Positions 27,109 through 34,134 of a stretch of DNA of 64,000 nucleotides are shown piece by piece. The stretch spans positions 1 to 64,000 of the forward strand of contig CAJINA010000167.1 of NCBI GenBank assembly GCA_905176665.1, written 5' to 3'. The notes beneath the pieces were generated by a model, which ran no database searches, was not told the origin of the DNA, and saw only the letters and a list, made by a program, of their open reading frames with translations. The stretch's first letter is position 1, and every line of letters starts with the position of its first letter. Made by a program: the position numbers and the translations under genes. Source of the stretch: Olavius algarvensis Delta 4 endosymbiont (GTDB lineage Bacteria; Desulfobacterota; Desulfobacteria; Desulfobacterales; CAJINA01).

Positions 27109-27822
27109 TCAATCTTTTTCCAAGGGAAAGGTCATCGTGGCCCCATACCACCCGATGATCGATACGATGGGCATGAGAGCCGCATCGAGAACCAGGTATA
27201 AGAGATTCGCCCCGTGCGGGGCCGTCAGGACCGTGGGGTCCATAAACCGCCAGACAAAGAGAACGACAGCCAGAATGAACAGCACGACGGACAGGGGCAG
27301 CTTGACGGTAATCGGTCGGGACATTTTCGCCATGTAATTATACCACCAGGTAAACACACCGGTCACAATGGCCACGACGCTGAACAAGACCCCACCGGCC
27401 AGGCAGTGAAAAGCGGTGGTTTCGAAGGCCGTCTCACCCGTTAACAGAAAGAGAAAATTGAAAAACGGATTGGCCATGAAGAACACGATCGGGAAATGCA
27501 CCGTCATAGGATGGGGATGTCTCCGGAAAAACGGATTTTTTTCCAGCAGCATTGCCGCAAACACCGGCAGCTTTACTTCCGCCACTTCCTCCACAACCAG
27601 GACGCCCACCTGCGGATAGCGATCCAGAAGATTGCTGTCATGGGGGGCGGCCTGTATGTCCGTGGTCAGATCCGTCCCCGCCTTGTGCCGGCGCATGTGC
27701 AGCCCACCTTTCCAGAATTTGCTGCCGGACACGTCGTAGACCTTGCCGTCGTAGGCCACGTAGGCTGGGTTTTCGTCCTTGCCGTTATGTTTTTCAAGCT
27801 CCTGAACTGTATATTCTTTCAT
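27109..27822 (-). CDS. Cytochrome b5-like domain fused to DUF2231 membrane domain
   Basis: 237 residues. The N-terminal ~75 residues form a cytochrome b5-type haem/steroid-binding domain (YTVQELEKHNGK, AYVAYDGKVYDVS, candidate haem His in LHMRRHKAGTD and near 61). From about residue 100 (HPHPMTVHFPIVFF) a DUF2231 four-helix membrane domain follows. Such fusions occur in anaerobes and are probably membrane redox proteins; the electron partner is unknown. AGGTAG lies about 11 nt before the ATG. Confidence 0.82.
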   Translation of the reverse strand: MKEYTVQELEKHNGKDENPAYVAYDGKVYDVSGSKFWKGGLHMRRHKAGTDLTTDIQAAPHDSNLLDRYPQVGVLVVEEVAEVKLPVFAAMLLEKNPFFRRHPHPMTVHFPIVFFMANPFFNFLFLLTGETAFETTAFHCLAGGVLFSVVAIVTGVFTWWYNYMAKMSRPITVKLPLSVVLFILAVVLFVWRFMDPTVLTAPHGANLLYLVLDAALMPIVSIIGWYGATMTFPLEKD

Positions 27823-28061
27823 TGATAAATCTACCTGTTGCGGTTGTAAAGATACCCGGGCGCACAATTTAAATGGCCACTTCTGGCTTTCAGATGAAGA
27901 GGCACTTGAGTGACTACGTCTAAACTCACCGTTGGTAAACACATCCCGGAAACATAAGCCAGCCGCCCAGACCCGTCAAGGCATGGACAATTACCGGGAA
28001 CACGTCCAGTTCGGCACGGTCCTGCCAATAGGGGTTTAAACGTGCTGATGTCCGCTGCTTT

Positions 28062-28976
28062 TTAACCTTTCGATGCCCAGTCGCCAGCCCCACCAGGGCC
28101 TGCCCGATAGTAGGCGCGATACTCATCCCGTACCAGCTTAAACGGTTTGTAGACTTCGAGGAAGAATTTAAAAGAGGCCATTTTCAGAAAGGAGTACACC
28201 GGCGTAGCCGACAGGCTGGCTATGGTGATACGCAGCCAGAAATTGTCGATCAGCAAAATGGCGCCGGCCGGGATCAGGGCCACGAAGATCACCTCCACCA
28301 CGATCCGGAAGACAAAAAAGAGATAGGATGGCCACAGGACCGGCCAGCTGAAGAACAGGCGGTAAAACAGGCCCAGCTTTTCCCGGAAGCCGCCCTGCGA
28401 GATGACGGCCAGCTTGGAAGAAAAAGAAAATCCGGCCATACCCAGAGGCCTGGCCGCCCCTATCAAACCGCCCAGCAGTAGGAGAGCCCCAACCGAAGGC
28501 GCCGCGGCCCACCAGAGTCGGGCCAGGCTAAACCCCAGCAGGCTCCAGACAGACACCAGGCCGCAAACCGTCCCAATGGCGATCGCATCCCACACCACCT
28601 GCTGCCATTGCAGGGCCAGGAGCGATCCAAGCAGCCCAAACCCTTTGCGCTCCAAGCGGTGCATGCGCCGCATATCCGAACTGGGCCACATTGAAATAAG
28701 CTGCTTGAAGAAGAACAGGGCCAACGCTACCAGCAAGGTCCGGTAATCGGTCAAGAGCTCCAGAAGGAGGCCCGGCAGCGTTTCGAAAACATAAGCGGCC
28801 AGCTGCGGCCCCCACTCCTGATCGAGCCCCAGTGAGCGTTTGCCTTTCTCCGCCCCCAGCCATTTGCGCAGGACGCGATCGGCGGCAATCAGAAAAAAAA
28901 TAAGGAAAAAGAAGGATTTATAACGAAACAGGTCCGTGACGGAATCGACCGCCAGGATCCGCAAGAGTCTTTTCAT
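28062..28976 (-). CDS. Uncharacterised polytopic membrane protein
   Basis: A 304-residue protein I do not recognise. It has about six to seven hydrophobic segments (about 18-32, 75-92, 112-145, 150-175, 205-240, 245-265), with basic loops between them such as RRMHRLERKG near 103. The C-terminal ~45 residues are soluble and aromatic/basic (KPFKLVRDEYRAYYRAG). It overlaps the PAP2 gene by 4 bp, so the two are translationally coupled and probably act in the same lipid-envelope process. A 239-bp gap with no gene separates it from the b5-DUF2231 gene. Confidence 0.7.
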   Translation of the reverse strand: MKRLLRILAVDSVTDLFRYKSFFFLIFFLIAADRVLRKWLGAEKGKRSLGLDQEWGPQLAAYVFETLPGLLLELLTDYRTLLVALALFFFKQLISMWPSSDMRRMHRLERKGFGLLGSLLALQWQQVVWDAIAIGTVCGLVSVWSLLGFSLARLWWAAAPSVGALLLLGGLIGAARPLGMAGFSFSSKLAVISQGGFREKLGLFYRLFFSWPVLWPSYLFFVFRIVVEVIFVALIPAGAILLIDNFWLRITIASLSATPVYSFLKMASFKFFLEVYKPFKLVRDEYRAYYRAGPGGAGDWASKG

Positions 28977-30157
28977 GAACCAGATTTCTCCAACGTATCA
29001 GAATGTGATTGGGCTTCGAGGCGAACGTCCAGCTTGTTACGGTATTGATGGGGAATTCGCAGGTGGATGGCGTGGTACAACTCGGCAAAATAACTGGCCA
29101 GTTCCACCTGGTAGTCCAGGATCATGGTCCGGTTGGCCGGGACCGTCTCAAAGGAAACCCGGTGGTCGAAGTACATCCAGCCAAACCCGTGCGCATCCAG
29201 TCGTACCCAGGAGGCGCCGCCCGTGTGATAGCTCACATTGAGCCGCTCCGGATCGGCATTGATCCTCACTATCAGGGTGTCAATATCTGCCGGAATCGTG
29301 ACCGGGTAAGTATACGTTTCATAAAATGGCCGCCTTGTGGCAAAGGCCCCCACGGCCAGAGCCAGACAGACAGCCAGGGCGACGATCAGCCCCATCCGGC
29401 GCCCCGGCTTCATTTTCACGCCCTGCGCACGCACCTGTCCGGCTGGAATGGCCAGAACAAGGTAGTAGACTGCCGCGGTCACCATCAGGTTAAGACCCAG
29501 CGACCAGAGTGTGTCGGTAAGAAAGTGCGCGCCCTGGATAATCCGGGTCGCACTCAGGGCGCTCCCCAGTACCAAACCGGTCCCGCCGCCGATATAGGCC
29601 ACCCGTCGCGAACGCCGGTAGAAACCGAACAGAGATACCAGGGTGAACCCCATGGCACAGTGGCCGCAGGGAAACGAACCGCCCTGCCCCGGGATACCCG
29701 GCGCGTGGACATCCCGATACGTCCACTGACCGCCGAAAATTGTCACCTGATCCGGCCGGGGACGGCCCCAGTATTGTTTCAGGACGGCGTTGACCAGGAT
29801 GCCGGAACAGATCACGGTGGTCAGCACCACCAGCAGACAGTAAGGCCGCCAGACAGCCAGGCTCCGGCGCAATTTGCCCACGAACCACCCGACGAGGGCC
29901 GCCAGGGTTACCACCAGGCCGGGGATGGTGCCATATTGATACAGCCACAACCACGGCTGTTCGTTCCCCATAAACCAGCCCCGCTCACCATCATAAAAGC
30001 GGGCGGCTATCCTCAAATCGGCGTTCGTAGCGATCAGGACAGCAGTCAACGCCAACAGCACCAGGGTAAGCCCCGCCAGTACCAACCAGCCGCGGCGGCG
30101 GCAGGCGGATAGTTTCATCCGGGGTTCGGATGGCATATGGTCGGCACGTTCCATCAT
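28973..30157 (-). CDS. PAP2 family membrane phosphatase with C-terminal extension
   Basis: A 394-residue integral membrane phosphatase. The three PAP2 motifs are K127-x6-RP (KQYWGRPRP), PCGH at 163-166 in place of the usual PSGH, and SATR-x5-H211-xxx-D215. Helices flank these motifs up to about residue 250. A C-terminal ~140-residue domain after one more helix (about 263-278) looks beta-rich and extracytoplasmic; I do not recognise it. Family members dephosphorylate phosphatidic acid, undecaprenyl diphosphate or lipid A. It lies 4 bp downstream of a second PAP2 gene. Confidence 0.82.
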   Translation of the reverse strand: MMERADHMPSEPRMKLSACRRRGWLVLAGLTLVLLALTAVLIATNADLRIAARFYDGERGWFMGNEQPWLWLYQYGTIPGLVVTLAALVGWFVGKLRRSLAVWRPYCLLVVLTTVICSGILVNAVLKQYWGRPRPDQVTIFGGQWTYRDVHAPGIPGQGGSFPCGHCAMGFTLVSLFGFYRRSRRVAYIGGGTGLVLGSALSATRIIQGAHFLTDTLWSLGLNLMVTAAVYYLVLAIPAGQVRAQGVKMKPGRRMGLIVALAVCLALAVGAFATRRPFYETYTYPVTIPADIDTLIVRINADPERLNVSYHTGGASWVRLDAHGFGWMYFDHRVSFETVPANRTMILDYQVELASYFAELYHAIHLRIPHQYRNKLDVRLEAQSHSDTLEKSGS

Positions 30158-30161
30158 TCGT

Positions 30162-31114
30162 TTATAGATCCGTTGATGCCCCTGCCAGATCTTGGTTCAG
30201 GCGTCGACAGTATTGTATGCTTTTATAGGTACCCCATCCGGCCAGGGGGATCCCAGGCAGCAGCAAGAGCGCCAGCCAGCGCGCTTCCGGAATCCAGACT
30301 GCCCGCAGGCCGAGGCCGGCCAGTACAAACCCCAGGCAAGCGGCAACCAGGCTGAATTCCAGCAGCAATTCCCATCCGGCCGATAGGTTTGCGAGCCCCT
30401 TCAGGGTGTCCCGGTTTTTTTGCTGTCGGGGGACTTTCAGGATATGGTAGTACAGCACATGCAAGGTCCCCCAGGAGATGACCACGGCCCCAATGACGTC
30501 CGTCACCCAATGGGACAAGGTCATGCAGCGGGCCAGCCCCATGGCCAGGGTGTAGGCCAGTACCCCGGTCCCGATCACCCAGCCGACCACCTTGAAACCG
30601 CGGCCGGCCAGGGCATAGGCCAGGGTCATCATGACAAACACCTGGGCCGTGTGCCCGCTGGTGAAACTACCGTGATAAATCCCCTCGTTTATGAAGTGCG
30701 GGCCGACTTCATACCAGGCTGTAAAGGGTTGGCTTCCGCCAAACACCAAATTCGGGCGGGCCCTGGCCACCAGCCACTTGAAGGTGTGCACCCAGGCAAA
30801 CGCGGTGATCAGGGAGCCCGCCACCATGAATCCCAGGCACGGGCGCCGGCGGCAAGTCCGGCAGCGGCCTGAGGCCGCAGGCTCAAGGCATAACCTCCGA
30901 AAACAGCAACAAGAAAAATAACCGCCAGGTCACCACCCCCGGGATATTCGCCCTCGAACAGGGACTGCCCCATGAATTCGGCAAACGCGGCCCAGCCGTT
31001 CTGCCAAATCCATTTGGTCGCGGAATAGTCAACTGCGGTCGCCCAGATCATTGCCGCGGCGGAGCCGAGTAACAGACAGCCCAGCCCCCAGTGATTTCTC
31101 ATATCGAATGCCAT
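30162..31114 (-). pseudogene. PAP2 phosphatase split by a frameshift
   Basis: Two frames together encode one PAP2 protein. The first runs from ATG 31114 (MAFDMRNHWG...) through two hydrophobic segments to GLAAGARA near 30840, then goes out of frame and stops at 30809. The second frame picks up with CLGFMVAGSLITAF at about 30838 and continues to 30162. It carries all active-site motifs: K-x6-RP (KWLVARARPN), TSGH in place of PSGH, and ARC-x4-H-xxx-D. The intact protein would be about 316 residues. A single indel in a GC-rich run near 30835-30850 explains it; a sequencing error is possible. The gene would be first in an operon with the downstream PAP2 gene. Confidence 0.75.
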
Positions 31115-31356
31115 GTACGCCCCGCCACCCCGGTTGGCCAACTCGGCAGCAGCATAACATAAATCCCTAAAATTTCTAACATTGCAAACCAAATACAAGT
31201 CACTGGTACCTACAATGTTACCCTGTACGTGTCAAGTTGCGGCACCTGGTGGAGCGCTGTAATTCTGCCGACCAATCAAAACTATTGCCGGCGGTCCCGA
31301 TTTCGCCTGATCTGATTTGACATCCAAACGGCAATGCATACCCTTTTTAAATAAAA

Positions 31357-31376
31357 GCAGAGATATACGTCTCTGC
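31357..31376. promoter_or_regulatory. Dyad in the leader of the small orphan gene
   Basis: GCAGAGA (31357-31363) and TCTCTGC (31370-31376) form a perfect 7-bp dyad around TATACG, 31 nt before the small gene's start. It could be an operator or a 5' mRNA stem. A TTGACA at 31317-31322 is a possible -35 box, though no good -10 stands at normal spacing. No gene is seen in 31115-31406. Confidence 0.4.
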
Positions 31377-31406
31377 CAATTGAGCGAATCAAGGAGGCAA
31401 AACCTC

Positions 31407-31598
31407 ATGACGAATATACCCAGTAGAGATATCACCGGTGAGTGTGTCGGCGAGTGTCGCGACACCGTCCGGGAAGCCGACGAACGCCGTCAGTCTGAAA
31501 TCAATGCTTCCGAGGTCCCGGATCCGGAGCCGACCAGGAGCGTTGACAGCGCAAGATCCCGCAACGAGGCACCTGGCTTTCTAGGCGGCCATGTTTGA
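31407..31598 (+). CDS. Small hydrophilic orphan protein (63 residues)
   Basis: I do not recognise this protein. The gene call rests on AAGGAGG 9 nt before the ATG and a perfect terminator hairpin 33 nt after the stop. The product is highly charged, without a signal peptide or membrane helix. It starts MTNIPSRDITGECVGECRD, with two Cys spaced C-x3-C near residues 13-17, and ends FLGGHV. The C-x3-C pair and Gly-rich C-terminus could suit metal binding or a processed peptide, but nothing nearby points to maturation enzymes. Confidence 0.55.
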   Translation: MTNIPSRDITGECVGECRDTVREADERRQSEINASEVPDPEPTRSVDSARSRNEAPGFLGGHV

Positions 31599-31630
31599 TT
31601 GATCGACAACCGCAAATGACACATCCCATC

Positions 31631-31665
31631 AAGGATGGATCCGATTCGATCGGATCCATCCTTTT
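31631..31665 (+). terminator. Rho-independent terminator of the small gene
   Basis: A perfect 15-bp stem, AAGGATGGATCCGAT (31631-31645) with ATCGGATCCATCCTT (31649-31663), a 3-nt loop and a short T-run. The most regular hairpin in the window. Confidence 0.8.
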
Positions 31666-31755
31666 GCATTGACACCAAGCGTTTTACCATCCGTCTGCGC
31701 CCCACCACCAAACCGGGAGGCCGCTGGCGATCGCCACCTCGTGCGCAATAAACCC

Positions 31756-31784
31756 TTGACATTTCAGGCTGAACGCCCTATCTC
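31756..31784 (+). promoter_or_regulatory. Promoter of the trpD leader
   Basis: TTGACA (31756-31761), a 17-bp spacer and TATCTC (31779-31784). Transcription would start about 31790-31792, on or next to the ATG of the leader peptide. That would make the leader mRNA leaderless and would explain the missing Shine-Dalgarno. Confidence 0.5.
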
Positions 31785-31790
31785 AGTGCC

Positions 31791-31880
31791 ATGGATGCAA
31801 AACGACAGGACAGGGTAGCCAAGTTTCGCATTTACTGGTACTGGCGCAGCTTCCTCCAGGGGTGTGCCTGCTGGATGTAA
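31791..31880 (+). CDS. Putative Trp/Tyr-rich leader peptide
   Basis: A 29-codon frame ATG...TAA. Residues 14-18 read IYWYW and the C-terminus reads CACWM, so 3 Trp and 2 Tyr codons occur in the last 16 positions. It lies directly upstream of two tandem terminator-like hairpins and a trpD-family gene, which is the layout of tryptophan attenuation. No RBS is visible; the predicted transcription start coincides with the ATG. The last Trp codon is about 28 nt before the first hairpin, further than in the E. coli trp leader, so the mechanism may differ. Confidence 0.6.
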   Translation: MDAKRQDRVAKFRIYWYWRSFLQGCACWM

Positions 31881-31902
31881 CCTGACCTAACTAAAAAAAC
31901 AT

Positions 31903-31971
31903 AACCGTGGGCCACTTCAAAGGCGCCACGGTTTTTTATTTGAGGCCGTGGGAACTTTCAGACCCACGGCC
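31903..31971 (+). terminator. Tandem, mutually exclusive terminator hairpins (attenuator)
   Basis: Four related segments: A AACCGTGG (31903-31910), B CCACGGTT (31926-31933), C GGCCGTGGG (31944-31952), D CCCACGGCC (31963-31971). A:B forms a hairpin followed by TTTTTT, and C:D forms a hairpin followed by TTTATT. B can instead pair with C (CCACGG with CCGTGG), abolishing both. This is the terminator/antiterminator logic of an attenuator placed before the trpD-like gene. Confidence 0.7.
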
Positions 31972-32017
31972 TTTATTAATTAGAAAACCTGAATGAGAGA
32001 CTCTCAAGGAGGTTAAA

Positions 32018-33097
32018 ATGATTAAGGAAGCGATCATCTCAGCCATCAACGGCAAAGACTTGAGTGCTGCCGACATGGAAAAGACAATGGATCTGATCCT
32101 GGACGGCCGGGTCGCCTCATCTCAGATCGGTTCACTGGTTACGGCGTTGCGTATGAAGGGGGAGACGGTGGCGGAAATCACGGGTGCGGCCCGGGCGCTG
32201 CGCAAGCGGGCCGCACGGCTGGATCTGGACAACGGCCTGCTCTCCCTGGGGCGCGACGATATCCATGTCGAACGCGAGACCGTGCTGGCCACGACCGGTT
32301 CAGAGGCCAGCGGGACCCGTACCTTCAACATCTCCACCGCCACCATGTTCATCGCCGCAGCCGGAGGCGTCAAGATGGCCCGGCATGGGAACCGGGCCGC
32401 ATCGCGCTATTTCGGAGCCGGTGATGTCCTGGAAAGCCTGGGCGTCAACCTGGAAATTTCCACCTCTGATATGGAAAAATGCATCCAGGACCTGGGCATC
32501 GGGTTTATTTTCAAACCCCTGATGAGCGGCCCCATGCAACATGTCGGGAACTTTCGAGAGGAGATGGGCATCCGTACCATTTTCAATCTCATCGCGCCGC
32601 TGATCAACCCGGCCGGAGCCGAGGCCTATGTCCTGGGCGTATACGACCCCGCTTTGACCGAGAAAATGGCGCTGGTCCTGTCCGAACTTGGTGCGACCAG
32701 TGCTTTTGTGGTACATGGGGAAATGACCAATGATGAAATCAGCCTCTGCGGCGCAACGACCGTTGCCAGGCTCGCAGCCGGCCGGGTGGAAAAGCAGGTC
32801 ATCGAACCGGAAGATTATGGTTTCAAACGGGTCGGCCTCGAGGCTATCAAGGGCGGTGACGCCGCGGCCAATGCACAGATCGTACGGGATATCTTAGGCG
32901 GCGAACCAGGCCCGAAACGGGATATTGCCGTACTGAATGCCGCGGCCGCATTCATCACCGCCGGCCGCGACAACGATTTCGAATCCGGGATCGAGCGGGC
33001 CGTAGCGACGATCGATTCAGGAAAGGCCCAGTCAAAGCTGGATGCCCTGGTAGCCTTTACCGAGCAGTGCCGGCCATTCGTCAGAAAAGAATTATGA
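32018..33097 (+). CDS. trpD: Anthranilate phosphoribosyltransferase family protein (divergent TrpD)
   Basis: A 359-residue member of the TrpD/nucleoside phosphorylase-II fold. It shows FNISTATMFIAAAGGVKMARHGNR (about 103-126 in sequence) and NDEISLCGAT (about 237-246), both TrpD landmarks for PRPP/anthranilate binding. The usual GTGGD phosphate loop is replaced at about 92-100 by TTGSEASGT, so PRPP binding may differ. TrpD joins anthranilate to PRPP in tryptophan synthesis. The attenuator upstream supports a tryptophan link, yet no other trp synthesis gene is adjacent. AAGGAGG precedes the ATG. Its stop overlaps the ATPase start by 4 bp. Confidence 0.72.
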   Translation: MIKEAIISAINGKDLSAADMEKTMDLILDGRVASSQIGSLVTALRMKGETVAEITGAARALRKRAARLDLDNGLLSLGRDDIHVERETVLATTGSEASGTRTFNISTATMFIAAAGGVKMARHGNRAASRYFGAGDVLESLGVNLEISTSDMEKCIQDLGIGFIFKPLMSGPMQHVGNFREEMGIRTIFNLIAPLINPAGAEAYVLGVYDPALTEKMALVLSELGATSAFVVHGEMTNDEISLCGATTVARLAAGRVEKQVIEPEDYGFKRVGLEAIKGGDAAANAQIVRDILGGEPGPKRDIAVLNAAAAFITAGRDNDFESGIERAVATIDSGKAQSKLDALVAFTEQCRPFVRKEL

Positions 33098-33807
33098 TAC
33101 ATTTGAAAAACGTTACGTTTGATCTGAAAAAAAGTCCGACCAAAACGGTCTATCCGTTTAATTTGCCGGTCTTTCAAAAGACCCGGATGCTTGAGTTTTC
33201 ATCACCGGTCACCTTTTTCTCCGGCGAAAACGGGGCCGGCAAATCCACGCTGTTGTCTGCGCTGGCGGAAAAATGCCGGATCCACGTCTGGGAAGGGGTG
33301 GAAAGAACCCGCTATGAACGCAACCCCTATGAGGGCATGTTTTACAAGTTCATTGCGGTGAACTGGACCAACGGGTCGGTGCCGGGATCGTATTTCGACT
33401 CCGAAATTTCAAGGAATTTCGCGGCCTACCTGGATGAGTGGGCCGCCTCCGACCCCGGCATCCTGGAATACTTCGGCGGAAAATCGCTGATGTCGCAGTC
33501 CCACGGTCAGTCGCTCATGTCCTTTTTCAAGGCCCGCTACCGCTTTAAAGGGCTGTACCTCCTGGACGAACCCGAAACCGCCCTGTCGCCCGGCAGCCAA
33601 CTGGAATTGTTAAGGGTGCTGAAAGAAATGGGGGCTGCCGGTCATGCCCAGTTCATCATCGCCTCGCACTCCCCGATCCTGATGGCCTGCCCGGGTGCCA
33701 AGATTTACAACTTCGATAACATTCCCATCCAGAAGATCGATTACCGCGACACCGAGCATTACCGGGTTTACCGGGATTTTATGGCAGACCCCGAAAAGTA
33801 TGTGTAG
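33094..33807 (+). CDS. AAA/ABC-type ATPase (COG3910-like)
   Basis: A 237-residue single-domain ATPase. Walker A is GENGAGKST (44-52), a signature-like SHGQSLMSFF is near 137-146, Walker B is LYLLDEPE (about 154-161) and the switch His lies in IASHSPILM. No membrane or DNA-binding segment. Such lone ABC-fold ATPases have no assigned role. The ATGA overlap with trpD implies translational coupling, but no functional link to tryptophan is obvious. Confidence 0.78.
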   Translation: MIHLKNVTFDLKKSPTKTVYPFNLPVFQKTRMLEFSSPVTFFSGENGAGKSTLLSALAEKCRIHVWEGVERTRYERNPYEGMFYKFIAVNWTNGSVPGSYFDSEISRNFAAYLDEWAASDPGILEYFGGKSLMSQSHGQSLMSFFKARYRFKGLYLLDEPETALSPGSQLELLRVLKEMGAAGHAQFIIASHSPILMACPGAKIYNFDNIPIQKIDYRDTEHYRVYRDFMADPEKYV

Positions 33808-33885
33808 GAAGCTTGATCTGATGCCTGGGTGTGAGAGTGGAAATTTGCTAAATGAGATAGGATCATCCATCATCCTGGTTTCTGT

Positions 33886-33970
33886 CATTCTGAGGAGTAA
33901 AACGACGAAGACTCCCTTCCAATGTCTAGTCACCTTTGAATGGGAAGGACTCTTCGCTGCGCTCAGCGTG
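33886..33970. repeat. Imperfect palindromic intergenic repeat (CATTCTGAG...CTCAG type)
   Basis: GTCATTCTGAGGAG...CGACGAAGACTCCCTTCC and its partner GGGAAGGACTCTTCGCTGCGCTCAG pair imperfectly. The CATTCTGAGCG(A/C)AGCGAAGA type of sequence is a widespread intergenic repeat in many bacterial genomes. It separates the rightward ATPase gene from the end of the leftward CHAT gene. Confidence 0.6.
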
Positions 33971-34008
33971 CCAAACTGTCAACCACCAGTACTTCCAAAG
34001 TCGTATCA

Positions 34009-34134
34009 CTACCTATTGCCGCTATCCCCCACAACCACAAACGACCCCCAGAAAAGCGGATGCGCATAGCGGGCGACGAGTGAGCCATCCGGGTGGCGCA
34101 GGCCCGGGGCGTCCATCAATTCCAGCATCGAGCG
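34009..34134 (-). pseudogene. C-terminal remnant of the CHAT protein beyond an amber codon
   Basis: After the TAG at 34135-34137 the same frame stays open for 41 codons to a second stop at 34009. It encodes RSMLELMDAPG...YAHPLFWGSFVVVGDSG, which is exactly the conserved end of CHAT domains (AHPxFWAPFVVVG). The gene was therefore once about 1,048 codons long, and the TAG most likely replaced a CAG (Gln). Confidence 0.8.

Noticed and set aside
29009-30112. Open frame of 367 codons opposite the PAP2 phosphatase gene
   Set aside because: The opposite strand carries all PAP2 motifs; this frame is rich in Gln, Gly, His and Pro, typical of antisense translation.
31881-32017. T-box or other riboswitch before trpD
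   Set aside because: No T-box consensus or known aptamer core was recognised; the structure is explained by the paired terminator segments.
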